Assembly: GCF_023898315.1 (NCBI RefSeq)
Contig: NC_064616.1
Coordinates: 540,135,602 to 540,199,601, forward strand
From: Schistocerca nitens
Taxonomy: Eukaryota > Arthropoda > Insecta > Orthoptera > Acrididae
Direction of reading: 5' to 3'
DNA: 64,000 nucleotides
A program made the translations under genes and the position numbers. Shown here piece after piece: positions 20,653-31,505 of this stretch (within the stretch, counting starts at the first letter, position 1; each line of letters begins with the position of its first letter). Under the pieces are notes generated by a model. The model saw nothing but the letters and a program-made list of their open reading frames with translations, searched no databases and was not told where the DNA came from.

Positions 20653-22958
20653 ATGGCGTGTGAAAAACGTAATACTAGGCTCCAAAGTAAACTGAGAAAT
20701 GACAGTGAAAATGAAAGCAGTGTGTTAGCGCCACCGAGTAATGAATTAACTGATGTCAAATTAGTAATTTGGTAACTGTGCATAGGGAAATGGAGCGTGC
20801 GGCAAACAATGGCGTGGACAGGGAAACAATTAGTGAAGAGGGAAGCATTATCGATCGATCGGTCGGCAACAGCTCGCCTCAGGAATCGGGAAAGACAGAA
20901 CACAATATTGCAAATACTGTAGACTTAGGTTTTGGGTCCTCACCGTTTTCTCAAATGAGTCAAGACACATTTTCTGCTTGTCAAAATGTGAATGTTGCCG
21001 GTGAAAATGCACTGCCAAAAAGCATAGAGAAACAGATTCCGGACACTAATACATTATTATTGCAATTAATGCAACAAATGGAACAAAATCAGAGACAAAC
21101 ACAGCAAAAGCTTGAAAAATTAGACACAATGGAACAAAATCAGAGACAAACACAGCAAAAGCTTCAAAAATTAGACACATTGGAACAAAAGCTTCAAAAG
21201 TTAGACTCAGTGGAAAATAAGCTTGAACAAACACGTGAAGATTTAACTACCGAGTTACATAACATTGAATCGAAATGTCAAAAAGTCTGTAATGATGTAA
21301 AAACACAAATTTGTGAGCATTTTCAACCTATTTTTTCGCGGCATGAAAATGCATTACAGAATCACGAAGCAGCCATAAAAGAACTGCAAGTTATTGTTCA
21401 TGAAAATCATGAGACCTTGCAAGCTAAAATTGACTCAGTTGCATCTACCGATTCGGCTACGCAACTTGCAAAAACCCAGGAAAACTTAAAGGACACAGTA
21501 GAAAGACACATGGAGGAAATTAGTACATTATCAGAGAAAGTAGTTGAACTTTCGGATCAGCTAAATAATTTATCTACGAAGGTAGATGATAATCTGAATG
21601 ACACAAAACCGGTAGTCTTTAATGACACAGAAGAGAGCGATCAAATTAGGAAACTGAAACAAAATCTGAATCAAATTAATACGCAACACCAAGTAGGAAT
21701 CCGGGAAGTACAAGATCAGCTGACACAGGTAATACAAAAATTACGAATTTCAGAGGACACTCGCGCTCCAACACGGGAAGAGGGACATAGAAATACGGAA
21801 CAACCACAAAATAATAACACAGGACACTTCGGAAATTATGAAAGAAATTGGCAAGGCGCATTGGATTTTGAGATGGAACCGCCGACACGACGTAACAATG
21901 ACCGATATGCGATTCGCCTACACGATGATTTTGACTATAAGCTGTTCATTACTACACGTAAATTCAAAACGTTAAAGAATTCTGCCAACGACATTCATCC
22001 ACAAGCGTGGCTTCATCAATTCTCTCATTGCTTTCCTCCCAACTGGTCATTAGAGCACAGATTAGAATTTATGTGTGGCTATTTAGAGAATGAACCAGCT
22101 GTAAGAATGCGATCGGTCATTCACGATTGTCACAGTGAAGGAGAATTTTACCAAGCCTTCATCTCAGCATATTGGTCTCAAGCTACACAAGACCGAGTAA
22201 AATATAGCATCATAATGATGAAACATTTCGAACAATCTGAATTTTCCAGTCTTGTGAAATATTTTGAAGACATGTTGCACAAGAATCAGTACCTGTCAAA
22301 TCCATACAGCCCCTCAGAACTCATCCGCATTTGCTTAATGAAATTGCCTGAACGTTTAAGAAATATTATTTTGGCAGGACGTTGCAAAGACGACATTGAA
22401 GCTTTTCAGGGACTATTACAAGAATTGGAAATCGACACTGACAATCGCGGGACGCGAAAACAGGAGCTCAACAATTACAGGTCCCATCCGTCACAATTCC
22501 GCAATGACAGAAATAATAACTGGACACGACAAGGCTATTCTTACGACGTAAATCGTGACCAAAACAGACACCACCCGTATGACAACCGTTGGCAGAGTAA
22601 AAATAATTACAGAGAAAGATCGCATTTCCATAGTAATGACTATCACAGAGACTACCAGAGAAACAGACAATATGGGAACCAAAATAATTATTATCAAGCG
22701 AGACAGAATAACTTCAGACGCAACAGTTCGGCGCACAGTTACGATTCAGGGAGAAATTCTCCACAACGTGACGGACAAGGAAGAAACTACGGAATCTACC
22801 GACATGACGACAGACGATATATTCGTAACGATAGACCTGAATTGCATCAGAACTGGCGGGATTTAAACAGGGCAGGGCTTTCTCGGCAAGGTGAATTTGT
22901 AGAAGTTAGGTCTCCTAATCCCAATAACGACGCGCGCCAACAAAGAGACAGACAATGA
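20653..22958 (+). pseudogene. gag: Gag-like protein of the LTR element, one frameshift
   Basis: Likely start ATG at 20653 (MACEKRNTRLQSK). After 36 codons a one-base lesion near 20760 throws this frame into a TAA at 20776. The second frame runs open from 20754 to the TGA at 22956-22958 and has its own ATG at 20790. Its roughly 730 residues show an acidic N-terminus and two 17-residue repeats (MEQNQRQTQQKLEKLDT) from about residue 101. They begin a long coiled coil extending to about residue 330. A capsid-like region follows, with AWLHQFSHCFPPNWS near residue 411 and ending LLQELEID near 555. The tail is rich in R, N, Q and Y. No CCHC zinc knuckle is present; the basic tail may bind RNA instead. 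Confidence 0.85.
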
Positions 22959-23151
22959 CTCGCACAGCAGGCAGCCGCGTGCGCCCGCTGGCTCCGAGAA
23001 AAATAACATAAGACGCTAACCTTGAGAAAAATTCCAGCATTCTTTACCGACGTATACCGCACGATAATTGCGTTGAAGTTGAAACTTTGCGTACTAGGAA
23101 GAGTAAAGGTTTCCACCACATTTCTCATGTAAAACCGTTTATTGAAAGATA
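22959..23151 (+). pseudogene. Remnant of the pol C-terminus
   Basis: Directly after gag, the frame near 23050-23151 reads IPHDNCVEVETLRTRKSKG and then HHISHVKPFIER before a stop. This HVxHVKPF-type ending resembles the C-terminal end of Gypsy integrases. The missing protease, reverse transcriptase, RNase H and integrase core imply a deletion with its junction between 22959 and about 23050. Confidence 0.6.
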
Positions 23152-26100
23152 ATCTGCTTTTTAACTTAGTCTTTGCCATAAAATGTTTCACTTCGCATTT
23201 CTAGTATGCTTTGTCAGACTTAAAAAACTGTTAATATGCAACAATGTTTGAAGTTAACTATCCAGTCTAGAACCTAGGGAACATTTTTAAACAGAAATTA
23301 CGAATGCATTGTTATAGTGAACTGACGACACAGTGTTATTGTGTGTGTACATTCTTGCTTGTTAGTTGCACGATTACGTAACGACTATAAGGCTCACATA
23401 CTTAGAACATTTACCAGTACTGCTAATGAGATTTTAATGCAACATTTTGGTTTACTTGAAAATACATTCTGGATTTAAATTACTTTCTGTGAAATACCAG
23501 ATGACACACTGGTTAGTTTATGTGACAGCTACACGATTTTATCACGATGCTACTAATGAGTGACAATTTACAATGTTGCTTTTGCAATGTTTCTGTTTTA
23601 TATCTGCACAGTTTTTCTGCATTATTCTGGAAAGTAAAACATGTTTTAGTAGCAAGTTTTGTGGTATAGCTACAATGAGACAGCCTTTTCCGTAGCACAA
23701 CAATACGTTACAGTACAGTACTTTCTTCATCACAACAATAAGCGTAATAACTAAGATATCTATACGCAAAGCATTTGACTTTCGTTTATGATGGGGTATG
23801 TACATTGACTTCAGCAGAACTTTGCTAACAGAGGACAATAACTACGACACTTCCACAGAATTATCTTACAGCAAGACGCACATTTAGCGCTACAGGACAC
23901 GCATTTGAGTGATTAATTTCGCACATAAAACATTTATTTTTTTTAAGATATTTGAAGTGCAATGATACAAGGGTTTTCTGTGATACATTTCATTCCATTG
24001 CTGTAATCTGTAACACCTGAGGGTATAATTACATTAATCCTCAGGGGGGTACACGCTTACTTTGTGTACCATGTGTGTGGCAAGCACAAGGAGCCCTAGC
24101 TAATATGGTATTTGCATATACAATTTTACACAGCGGTACCATATTTCTCTAACACACAAATTACACAGCTATCTGATCATGTAACTGAGAGATAAACATT
24201 TTTTTTTACTACATCAGTGACAGATGTTTACGTAATTACACAGTTGGATAACTTCACACTTATGAAACTGTATTTTGTCTGTACTTTGTGAAATGCTCAT
24301 ATTTTTCCAGAACCATTGTGATACTATGAGAGCTTTGAATAATGTATTTGGTAAGGGAGCATGATTTTTAAAGTAAGCTTGAGGTAAATGACACTACTGA
24401 CATGAGCAGAGAATTTTTTTTAGGTTTTGAAATTATTGGAGGAAGCTACGACGATTTTGAGAATTGACTGAGATGTTATGATGTTATGTTTACGACGACG
24501 TTGTGTATTATGCTGTTGAGGTATGTTTACGATCAATAAGATGATGCTACCGTATATGAGGAATTTGATTATGCTACGTATTTATTATGATGAATCGTAC
24601 TTTAAGAGTTATGAAATGTGTGTATATGCGTGAATGTATCACAATGCTGGCGAAAATTTTTTCGACACTGTTATATTTACAGGATTTTTTTTCTACACAT
24701 TTGTTACGCAATTTTTCGACCTGTGAAATGTTTATATGAGACTGTCACTGTAGCGGAAACTGCTGTCGTAAATATGTCGGTAAGAAAGGTAAGTGACCGT
24801 GACGTAATGCGTTGCGAGCGGCCAGGTGTGCCAGTTGCCCGGAGAAAAAGCCATTTGGTGGAGAAAAAAAGAGGCCATTAACATCGCTTCTGACATTCCT
24901 TTGTAGAAAGCATCGCAAAAACGACACGGTCGAACTTGAAAACATATGATTACACTTTGGAGCTCTTAATTTATGATATTTACTAAAATGCCCAATGAAA
25001 CGATGAGAAACATTTCATGGCTATTGTCGTGCTAGTTGAGAGAAATGCCATATGGCTTGCTTTATGTATTTATTAACTTATTTTGTTTAATATCTAGTTT
25101 CTAGCTGCACTGCAGCATTGGTTAAAATAAAATTTAATAGATGTACTAATATAAATATTTTATGCCTACAGATCCAGTAAATAATTTTATGATCTATTCA
25201 AAAAAACGAAGGAGCATAAAAAGATATTTCCCTTCACATGAATTGCATATGGAATTTTCTTTTCAACTACTGGGTAAATTTTTGGTAGAATAACTTCTTG
25301 TGGTGCACCACTTTAATTACTTAGACATTAAGATGTGATTATACATTTCCCTTATCTGCATTGTTATCTTTAGTGTACTATTTTTTTGCTTGAGCTATGT
25401 CATGTTTAGGTATTTCATTTTCTGCTGCTGTTTGACAGGCATAGTGTTGGTGAATTTGAATTTGTGTTACTCTGCTAAGCCAGATTTATTTTTCTTGTTT
25501 GCTGCGCATTGCCTCATTGTAGTTGTAATGTGAATTGCTTGGTAATTTAGATTTACTGTAGCTTGCTTTGCAAATTTCCATGTTTTTTTTGTCATTGTTG
25601 TTTGTGTTAATTGTTTTTTGCTGCTGCATTGCCTCGTTCCTTAGTTTAGCATCTGAGCTCAGTAGATTTAAGTTAGCTTAAGAGGGGGTAGACTATATAA
25701 GAGAACAATTTGTGATGAATTGGAAGAAATACATTGAAAATCTATAAGAAAATGGTTTGGCCAAAACAGTATTTTGAAAGAGGATATGAACCAAAAAAAG
25801 TAGGGTTTAGGGACAACAGGTTTAGGTAGGATTTTCTTGGAAATAAATGATGAAGTAAGATAATGGAAAATAAATAATGAGGTAAGAAATATGTGAACAT
25901 ATATATACAGAAAGCATGCTTGAATAGGATTTTTTTGGTGGAAACAAATGTGGAAATAAGACGAAAGATCTATGGAATAAAGTTTTGGGTTGGACTGCAG
26001 CACCAAATATCACACTGAAAACAAACCCTGTCCTGTATTTTTGTGTTATTACACTATGTGTATTTGTGTTTTTCCTGTCTTAATGTGTTTAGCTAATAAG

Positions 26101-27237
26101 AGTTATGTTGTAGAATTTTTCTGATAATATGTTATTTTCTTTGTAAAGATGTTTAGACATTATTTATTCTGTTTTGTTTTAATGCTCATGTGTAAAGTTG
26201 ATGTTTCAAAAGTTATTCTGATCTTTTATGTATTTACTTATGTCATAATTCCTGTAACACTTTTGTATATGTTATTTTGATTCTTTTGTAAAGCATGTAC
26301 TACAAATGTTATCTGTATTGTTATGTTCTTTAATGATGTATTTTGTACCTTTGTAATTACATTCTCATGTTATAAAATTGTAATTGACACCAGGTCATCA
26401 AATTAAGTAACTTGTAAGTTCCATTTCACTGCACACGTTTCTGTTGGTCATAGTATATGGACAATATGTGAGAAGTAGGGACTGTTAGTGTTTGCACGTG
26501 TGTTAATAATTCAGCAAGGGACTGGATAACAGCATTGCTGGTTCTAAGGACAATTCCAAAAACTCTGTGAGTGCACTAGTGGTGGTTATGGACTTGCTAT
26601 ATTATCTGCAAGACTCTTCAATGGTGATTTTGCACCTGCACAGTCACAACAGATGGCTGCTGGCCACCTCTACAAGGACTGCAGTGGGTCTGCACCTCTG
26701 GTGGCCCACTAGTACCATTATCTCTACAAGGACTACAGTGTGTTTGCATCTTTGATGACTCACCAGTACCATTATTTCCGCAAGGACTGCAGTGGGTCTG
26801 CGCCTCAGGTGGCCCACCAATACCGTAATCTCTACCAGGACTACAGTGGGTCTGCTCTGTGATGACCTACCAAGCGATATTCTTCAAAACTTCGATTGAC
26901 TCCGCTGTGGGTTTGCTCTGTTGTGGCCCATGACCTGTCTGCATGTCGAGAGTCAGTACTGTCTTTCCGTTGGAAGGACAACGCTACTTCTTCAAGACTG
27001 CATGGAAATCCACTACTTCCGTGTGCATTTTCTTCTACTGCTCAGACTTTGAGAAAAACACTGAAATGTTATTGTGATGAATGATCAGGACTGTCTTTAT
27101 GGACTGTGAGAAAATTTTATCTTTTGACCAACATTGTATCAATAAGTGTGTGCATTTGATTTCTTTGTTATTGTATTTATGAAAAATTTTTTTCAAATCT
27201 GTATTGGCCACTGCCCAAACCAATTTGTAAAATTTTT
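23152..27237 (+). other. Long 3' untranslated region of the LTR element
   Basis: About 4.1 kb of AT-rich internal sequence without a reading frame over 115 codons. No envelope-like signal, fusion or membrane pattern is readable. It may be a decayed third gene or a true untranslated region. A 54-bp tandem array lies near its end. Confidence 0.6.
26650..26930 (+). repeat. 54-bp tandem repeat, four to five units
   Basis: Units containing TACAAGGACTACAGTGGGTC recur at 26671, 26725, 26779 and 26833 with an exact 54-bp spacing and modest divergence. A further, more diverged unit follows. It lies 300-600 bp left of the 3' LTR. Confidence 0.9.
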
Positions 27238-27255
27238 TGTGGGGAGCATAGGGGC
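27238..27255 (+). promoter_or_regulatory. Polypurine-like tract
   Basis: GTGGGGAGCATAGGGGC ends three bases before the 3' LTR. Its position and purine bias fit the plus-strand primer of an LTR element, although it is interrupted by pyrimidines. Confidence 0.6.
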
Positions 27256-27257
27256 TA

Positions 27258-27810
27258 TGTAAGTATGCTGTTTAGGTTTTTTTATTGGTAACGCCACCTC
27301 TGTATGAAAATCACTGGCTGTGCTGTGTGCAGTCTGTGGCTGCTTTGCATTGTTGTAATACTCGCCATTGTAGTGCTAGGCAGCTGGCTGTGAACAGCGC
27401 ATAGCGTTGCGCAGTTGGAGGTGAGCCGCCAGCAGTGGTGGATGTGGGGAGAGAGATGGCGGAGTTTTGAAATTTGTCATGAACTGCTATATTTATATAT
27501 GATGATATCAAGGTAAATACATTGTTTGTTCTCTATTAATATCTTTCATTTGCTAATTATCCCTATCAGTAGTTAGTGCCTTCCATAGTTTGAACCTTTT
27601 ATTTAGCTGGCAGTAGTGGCGCTAGCTGTATTGCAGTAGTGGGAGTAACCAAGATTTTTGTGAGGTAAGTGATTTGTGAAAAGTACAGGTTAATGTTAGT
27701 CAGGGCCATTCTCTTGTAGAGATTATTGAAAGTCAGATTGCGTTGCGCTAAAAATATTGTGCGTCAGTTTAAGCACAGTCGTGTATAAAAGGTTCAAAGG
27801 GGACGTTTCA
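27258..27810 (+). repeat. 3' long terminal repeat
   Basis: 553 bp, TG...CA, nearly identical to 19804-20352. The length difference comes from a 4-bp insertion in the CTATATTTATATATG stretch. Confidence 0.95.
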
Positions 27811-29290
27811 AAGTTATTACCAGTTATTATTCGAAGATATCAGTTCTTGTAAAAAATTAGGAGCGGTGTGAATTCACAAGAAACAGTCGATGAATTGGTA
27901 CAGCAATTACGACTAATTATGGAAAAAGCCGATCGTTATTAAAGTTACCCACTGCGAGGTACGTCAGCGCATCGAATCTGTGAACAGGGTGCTTCGCAAG
28001 TTTTAAATCCAGAGTTCGAGAGGGTAATTCTACATAGAAACATAGCGACATAATAAAACGCATACCAGATGTGATTAAACCGCCTGATAGGAGACTTTTT
28101 TTGTACAACACCTAGGACATTTCAGTAAGTTAACGACCTACTAAGACAAACGCACATCAAAATTTGATGGGAAGTGACAAAGTAAGAAGTGACATTGAAT
28201 TCTTAACACCGCGAAGCGTTTTCATTGTGGACAAGAAGGCCATATAGCGCCGAGGTGTAATAGTGTTAAACGACAAGAATTACGTAATGATACTAATGAG
28301 TTTAAACAAAATGTGCAGTGTTGGGTGTGGATAAAGAGGACATGTGCGAGTAAGATGAAAGTCAAAACTGATTGACGGTATTTAAAAAGGGCCGCTCATA
28401 AGATAATGTAATGTGTCCCTCAGTTTATGACTATACGGGCAATTCCTACCAGAGAACGGTGAAACCTGTTATTTCTATGTTGCGATATTAATGAAGAACT
28501 TATTTGTGCATTGCTTAATGCAGGAAGTACGATAACACTTGTGGATGAACAATGGTTTAAGACAAATAGTACATAGCGAAAGTGGCCTGTCGTTAGTAAG
28601 GAAACTGTAAAGTATACGAAGCTAATAAAACTTTCATGGAAGTAGTTGAATACATAACGGGAAAAAGTAGGATAGGGCAGTAAAAACGGAACAGTAAGGT
28701 GAGACTCTTAAAAGCTCTTACTTTTCCATGTATTTTGGGATCTGATTTCATGGATAAAGTCAGTCTGATTCACAATTGGGCAAATAAAGGATCCTGGTTT
28801 CAGTTTAGGCCACATTAAAAACTAACCTTTTGTTAATACAACATGAAGAAGGAGTTGGAGAACAGAATAACAGAAGGAAACATTACAAAGAGGTAGACAG
28901 CGTAACACAACAGAAATCGGATCCAGCCGAGTACTTACAGATGAATGTCAAATGTAACGTTATGCGAATATGAGTACGCCAAACTTACCCCACAACGAAA
29001 CCAGGTGTTACATGCTTGCTTGAATTCACCACTGAAGACACCGACCAAATTCCTTAGCGGTAACCACTTTAACGATTGACCCCGTCCCGTATGAGAATAC
29101 TAAAACAGTTAATCTGGAAAGTTAGAAAAAGAGGAATTAAGACCTTTGAAGTTACATTACGCAGCATCAAAACCTCATGGTGAAAGCAGGATAGTAGTAA
29201 TTATAGAGTATTATACAGAAAAATATTGCCCCTCAGTTCCACTTCCAGATTTACATTACCTTCTGCTGGTTCAAAGACGTTAAATATTTT

Positions 29291-29492
29291 ACAAAAAATG
29301 GTTAAAATGGCTCTAAGCACTATGGGACTAAACATCTGAGGTCATCAGTCCCCGAGACTTAGAACTACTTAAACCTAACTAACCTAAGGAAGGTACATAC
29401 ATCCATGCCCGAAACAGGATTCGAACCTGCTACCGTAGCAGCTGCGCCGTTCCGGATTAAAGGGCCTAGAACCGCTCGGCCACAGTGGCCGG
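29291..29492 (-). mobile_element. SINE-A copy in Gypsy pol, 9-bp TSD
   Basis: Minus-strand, full-length SINE-A with its head at the right end (CCGGCCACTGTGGCCGAGCG read on the minus strand). A 9-bp duplication, AAATATTTT, lies at 29282-29290 and 29493-29501. It splits the reverse transcriptase region of the Gypsy remnant. Confidence 0.92.
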
Positions 29493-30081
29493 AAATATTT
29501 TCAACATTAGACCTTGATCAACGTATAATCAAATTCCATTAAATGAGAAATCCAAACTTCTTGCTGCATTCGCTACGGAGTGGAACGTCTACGAATTTAA
29601 TCGAGTGCCGTTTGGATTGTCGAATGGAGATGCAGTTCTTTCTTAGTTGATGGATCTTATATCCCATGATATATAATCTAATTTTGGACATAACCTTTTA
29701 GATGATTTCGCGAATACTGAGATACATATGTTAGATGTGAAGGAAGTATTTCCGCCTTTACTACAAGTTGGCTTAACTGTAGAATCGGATAAACTGAAAG
29801 TAGCCTGTTCCACCGTACAATTGCTCGGCCATATAATCACTCCCGAAGGGATACTCATAGACCCTGAAAGAATAAAGACTATATAACACTTCAAATCTCT
29901 TAAGACTGCAAAGGAGTAGCACGTTTGGGACTAGCGCATTTTTTACAAAATTTATTACGGATTGTGCTAATAACGTTGCACCATTGAAAGATCTCCGAGG
30001 GAAAGGACATAAAATTGAATGGAGGGAGGCGCAAAGAGCAGCATTAGGGGACATCAAAGAAGCACTGCGTACGGCACAAAT

Positions 30082-30131
30082 CCTAACCTAACCTAACCTA
30101 ACCTAACCTAACCTAACCTAACCTAACCTAA
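30082..30131 (+). repeat. Interstitial telomeric repeat, (CCTAA)10
   Basis: Exactly ten perfect CCTAA units (TTAGG on the minus strand), the canonical insect telomere repeat. The tract sits inside the Gypsy pol remnant, between text encoding the end of the reverse transcriptase (TAQIL) and the start of ribonuclease H (GIGAVLLQ). About 50 bp of expected pol sequence is missing at that place. Confidence 0.95.
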
Positions 30132-30232
30132 GTGGGTGGTATTGGAGCTGTGCTTCTGCAAGTTAGTGATGAGAAATGTCGACCTACCGCTTGTGCGTCG
30201 AGGGCCCTTTTTGATCTTGAAAAGAAATACTG

Positions 30233-30436
30233 CCGGCCGTAGTGGCCGAGCGGTTCTAGGCGCTACAGTCTGGAACCGCGCGACCGCTACGTCGCAAGTT
30301 CGAATCCTGCCTCGGGCATGGGTGTGTATAATGTCCTTAGGTTAGTTAGGTTCAAGTAGTTTTAAGTTCTAGGGGACTGATGACCACAGATGTTAAGTCC
30401 CATAGTGCTCAGAGCCATTTGAACCATTTTTGATAT
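30233..30436 (+). mobile_element. SINE-A copy
   Basis: Plus-strand, full-length SINE-A with clear head (GCCGGCCGTAGTGGCCGAGC), B box and tail. It lies in the Gypsy remnant. No exact target duplication is visible. Confidence 0.92.
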
Positions 30437-30649
30437 TAACTGATGTGCCACAGCTGTTTCAGGAAATGTGGGAGTATAACGACACGGACATTGAAATCCG
30501 TACTATTAAAGTGTAACGATAAAGGACTGAAGTGGGTAAACTCTATTTCCTACAGAAGAACATCTTTGTTATGTTTCACTTTACGATAAAAAAAAGCGAA
30601 AACTTTGGTTCCCCCTATTCGGAAACGATGTGCTAAAAGAAGGGTGCTT

Positions 30650-30825
30650 GTGGCTCTACATGTACATAAACACTCCTCTAGCCGCTGTATAGTGCATGGC
30701 TGAAGGTATGCCATATTAATACTTACCTATTCCATTCGCGTATTGAGAGAGGTAAAAATTGTCTAAATTCCTCTGCACGCGTCCAAATCCGTCTTACCAT
30801 CTTCCTATAATCCCCACGCGATGTA
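30650..30825 (-). pseudogene. CR1-type LINE 3'-end fragment
   Basis: Minus-strand fragment matching, with heavy decay, the 3' end of the CR1-type LINEs near 60-62 kb. The plus-strand text runs from a TACATGTACATAAAC tail through a GTGCATGGCTGAAGG block to a CATTCGCGTATTGAG block. It corresponds to the last coding residues and the short 3' untranslated region. Confidence 0.55.
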
Positions 30826-31505
30826 CAGTCGTGCTCAAAAGTATCCGAACGACCTGAATTGCATTTCGCCTCATTCGCATGCAACCCACATAACGCAGGT
30901 GTCTAGCAGGTCCACTAATTGCTCCTTGGTACAGTCGTTTGACTATTGAAAATGGCTCCACCAAGTCACTACTAGAAAACTCTGCCCTGTATCGCAATAA
31001 CTCAAGATGTAAGGTAATAGCCGTCCGCGGTGGCCGTGCGGTTCTAGGCGCTGCATTCCGGAACCGCGGGACTGCTACGGTCGCAGGTTTGAATCCTGCC
31101 TCGGGCAAGGATGTGAGATGTCCTTAGGTTAGTTAGGTTTAAGTAGGTCTAAGTTCTAGGGGACTGTTGACCTAAGATGCTAAGTACCATAGTGCTCAGA
31201 GCCATTTTGTAAAGTAATACTACGATACTACAAATATCAGGGAACACCTTATCACAGGTAAGACTGTCCTTAAGGCTTGTAAGCTCATATTTACTGCAAT
31301 AAATGACATACCTGAAATGATACCACTCTCATTATTACGTCAGATAGGTAATGCACGTAGTAAGTTCGTCGTATTCATGATTTCCTCTTCAAAGTAATAT
31401 ACCGTACTTAATACTTAACACAAAATGACATTAAAAATTTAAGTTATTCACGAGCAGCTAGTTGAGAATATGTATGAACTTCAAATGACACGACGAACCG
31501 TCTCA
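30826..31505. other. Possible DNA-transposon end; otherwise unassigned
   Basis: CAGTCGTGCTCAAAAGTATC at about 30826 resembles a Tc1-like terminal repeat (GTGCTCAAAAGTATCC). A matching right end is not visible before 31505, and no transposase frame exists. The SINE at 31020-31208 interrupts the segment. Confidence 0.35.
31020..31208 (+). mobile_element. SINE-A copy, 11-bp TSD with one mismatch
   Basis: Plus-strand SINE-A. Flanking direct repeats GTAAGGTAATA (31009-31019) and GTAAAGTAATA (31209-31219) differ at one base. Confidence 0.92.

Larger units (their letters stand above)
19804..27810 (+). mobile_element. LTR retrotransposon with gag but almost no pol
   Basis: An 8.0-kb element flanked by two LTRs and a 4-bp target duplication, AAGT, at 19800-19803 and 27811-27814. 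The order is 5' LTR, about 300-bp leader, gag, a short remnant of the pol C-terminus, about 4.1 kb without a convincing reading frame, a polypurine-like tract, and the 3' LTR. By eye the two LTRs differ by about nine substitutions and one 4-bp indel, so the insertion is fairly young. Protease, reverse transcriptase, RNase H and most of integrase are absent, so any movement would need another element's enzymes. Confidence 0.93.
27811..30640 (+). pseudogene. Decayed Gypsy-type retrotransposon
   Basis: Plus-strand remnant broken by many stops and indels. In order: a gag fragment (ETVDELVQQLRLIMEKADRY near 27877); a zinc-knuckle-like block (FHCGQEGHIAPRC near 28215, first cysteine lost) and a second degenerate one; a protease-like ALLNAGSTITLVDEQWF near 28505, with N for the catalytic D; reverse transcriptase pieces (VPFGLSNGDAV near 29605, NLLDDFANTEIHML near 29695, VACSTVQLLGHIITPEGI near 29800); and a ribonuclease H start (GIGAVLLQVSDEKCRPTACA near 30140). 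It is interrupted by SINE-A copies at 29291-29492 and 30233-30436 and by telomeric repeats at 30082-30131. Its gag fragment abuts the younger LTR element. Confidence 0.85.

Noticed and set aside
21046..21234. Minus-strand frame with repeated FVPLCLIFQAFAVF text
   Set aside because: It is the antisense shadow of the coiled-coil repeats in gag.
23152..27237. An envelope gene in the 3' half of the LTR element
   Set aside because: No frame exceeds about 115 codons, and no signal peptide, cleavage site or membrane anchor pattern can be read.
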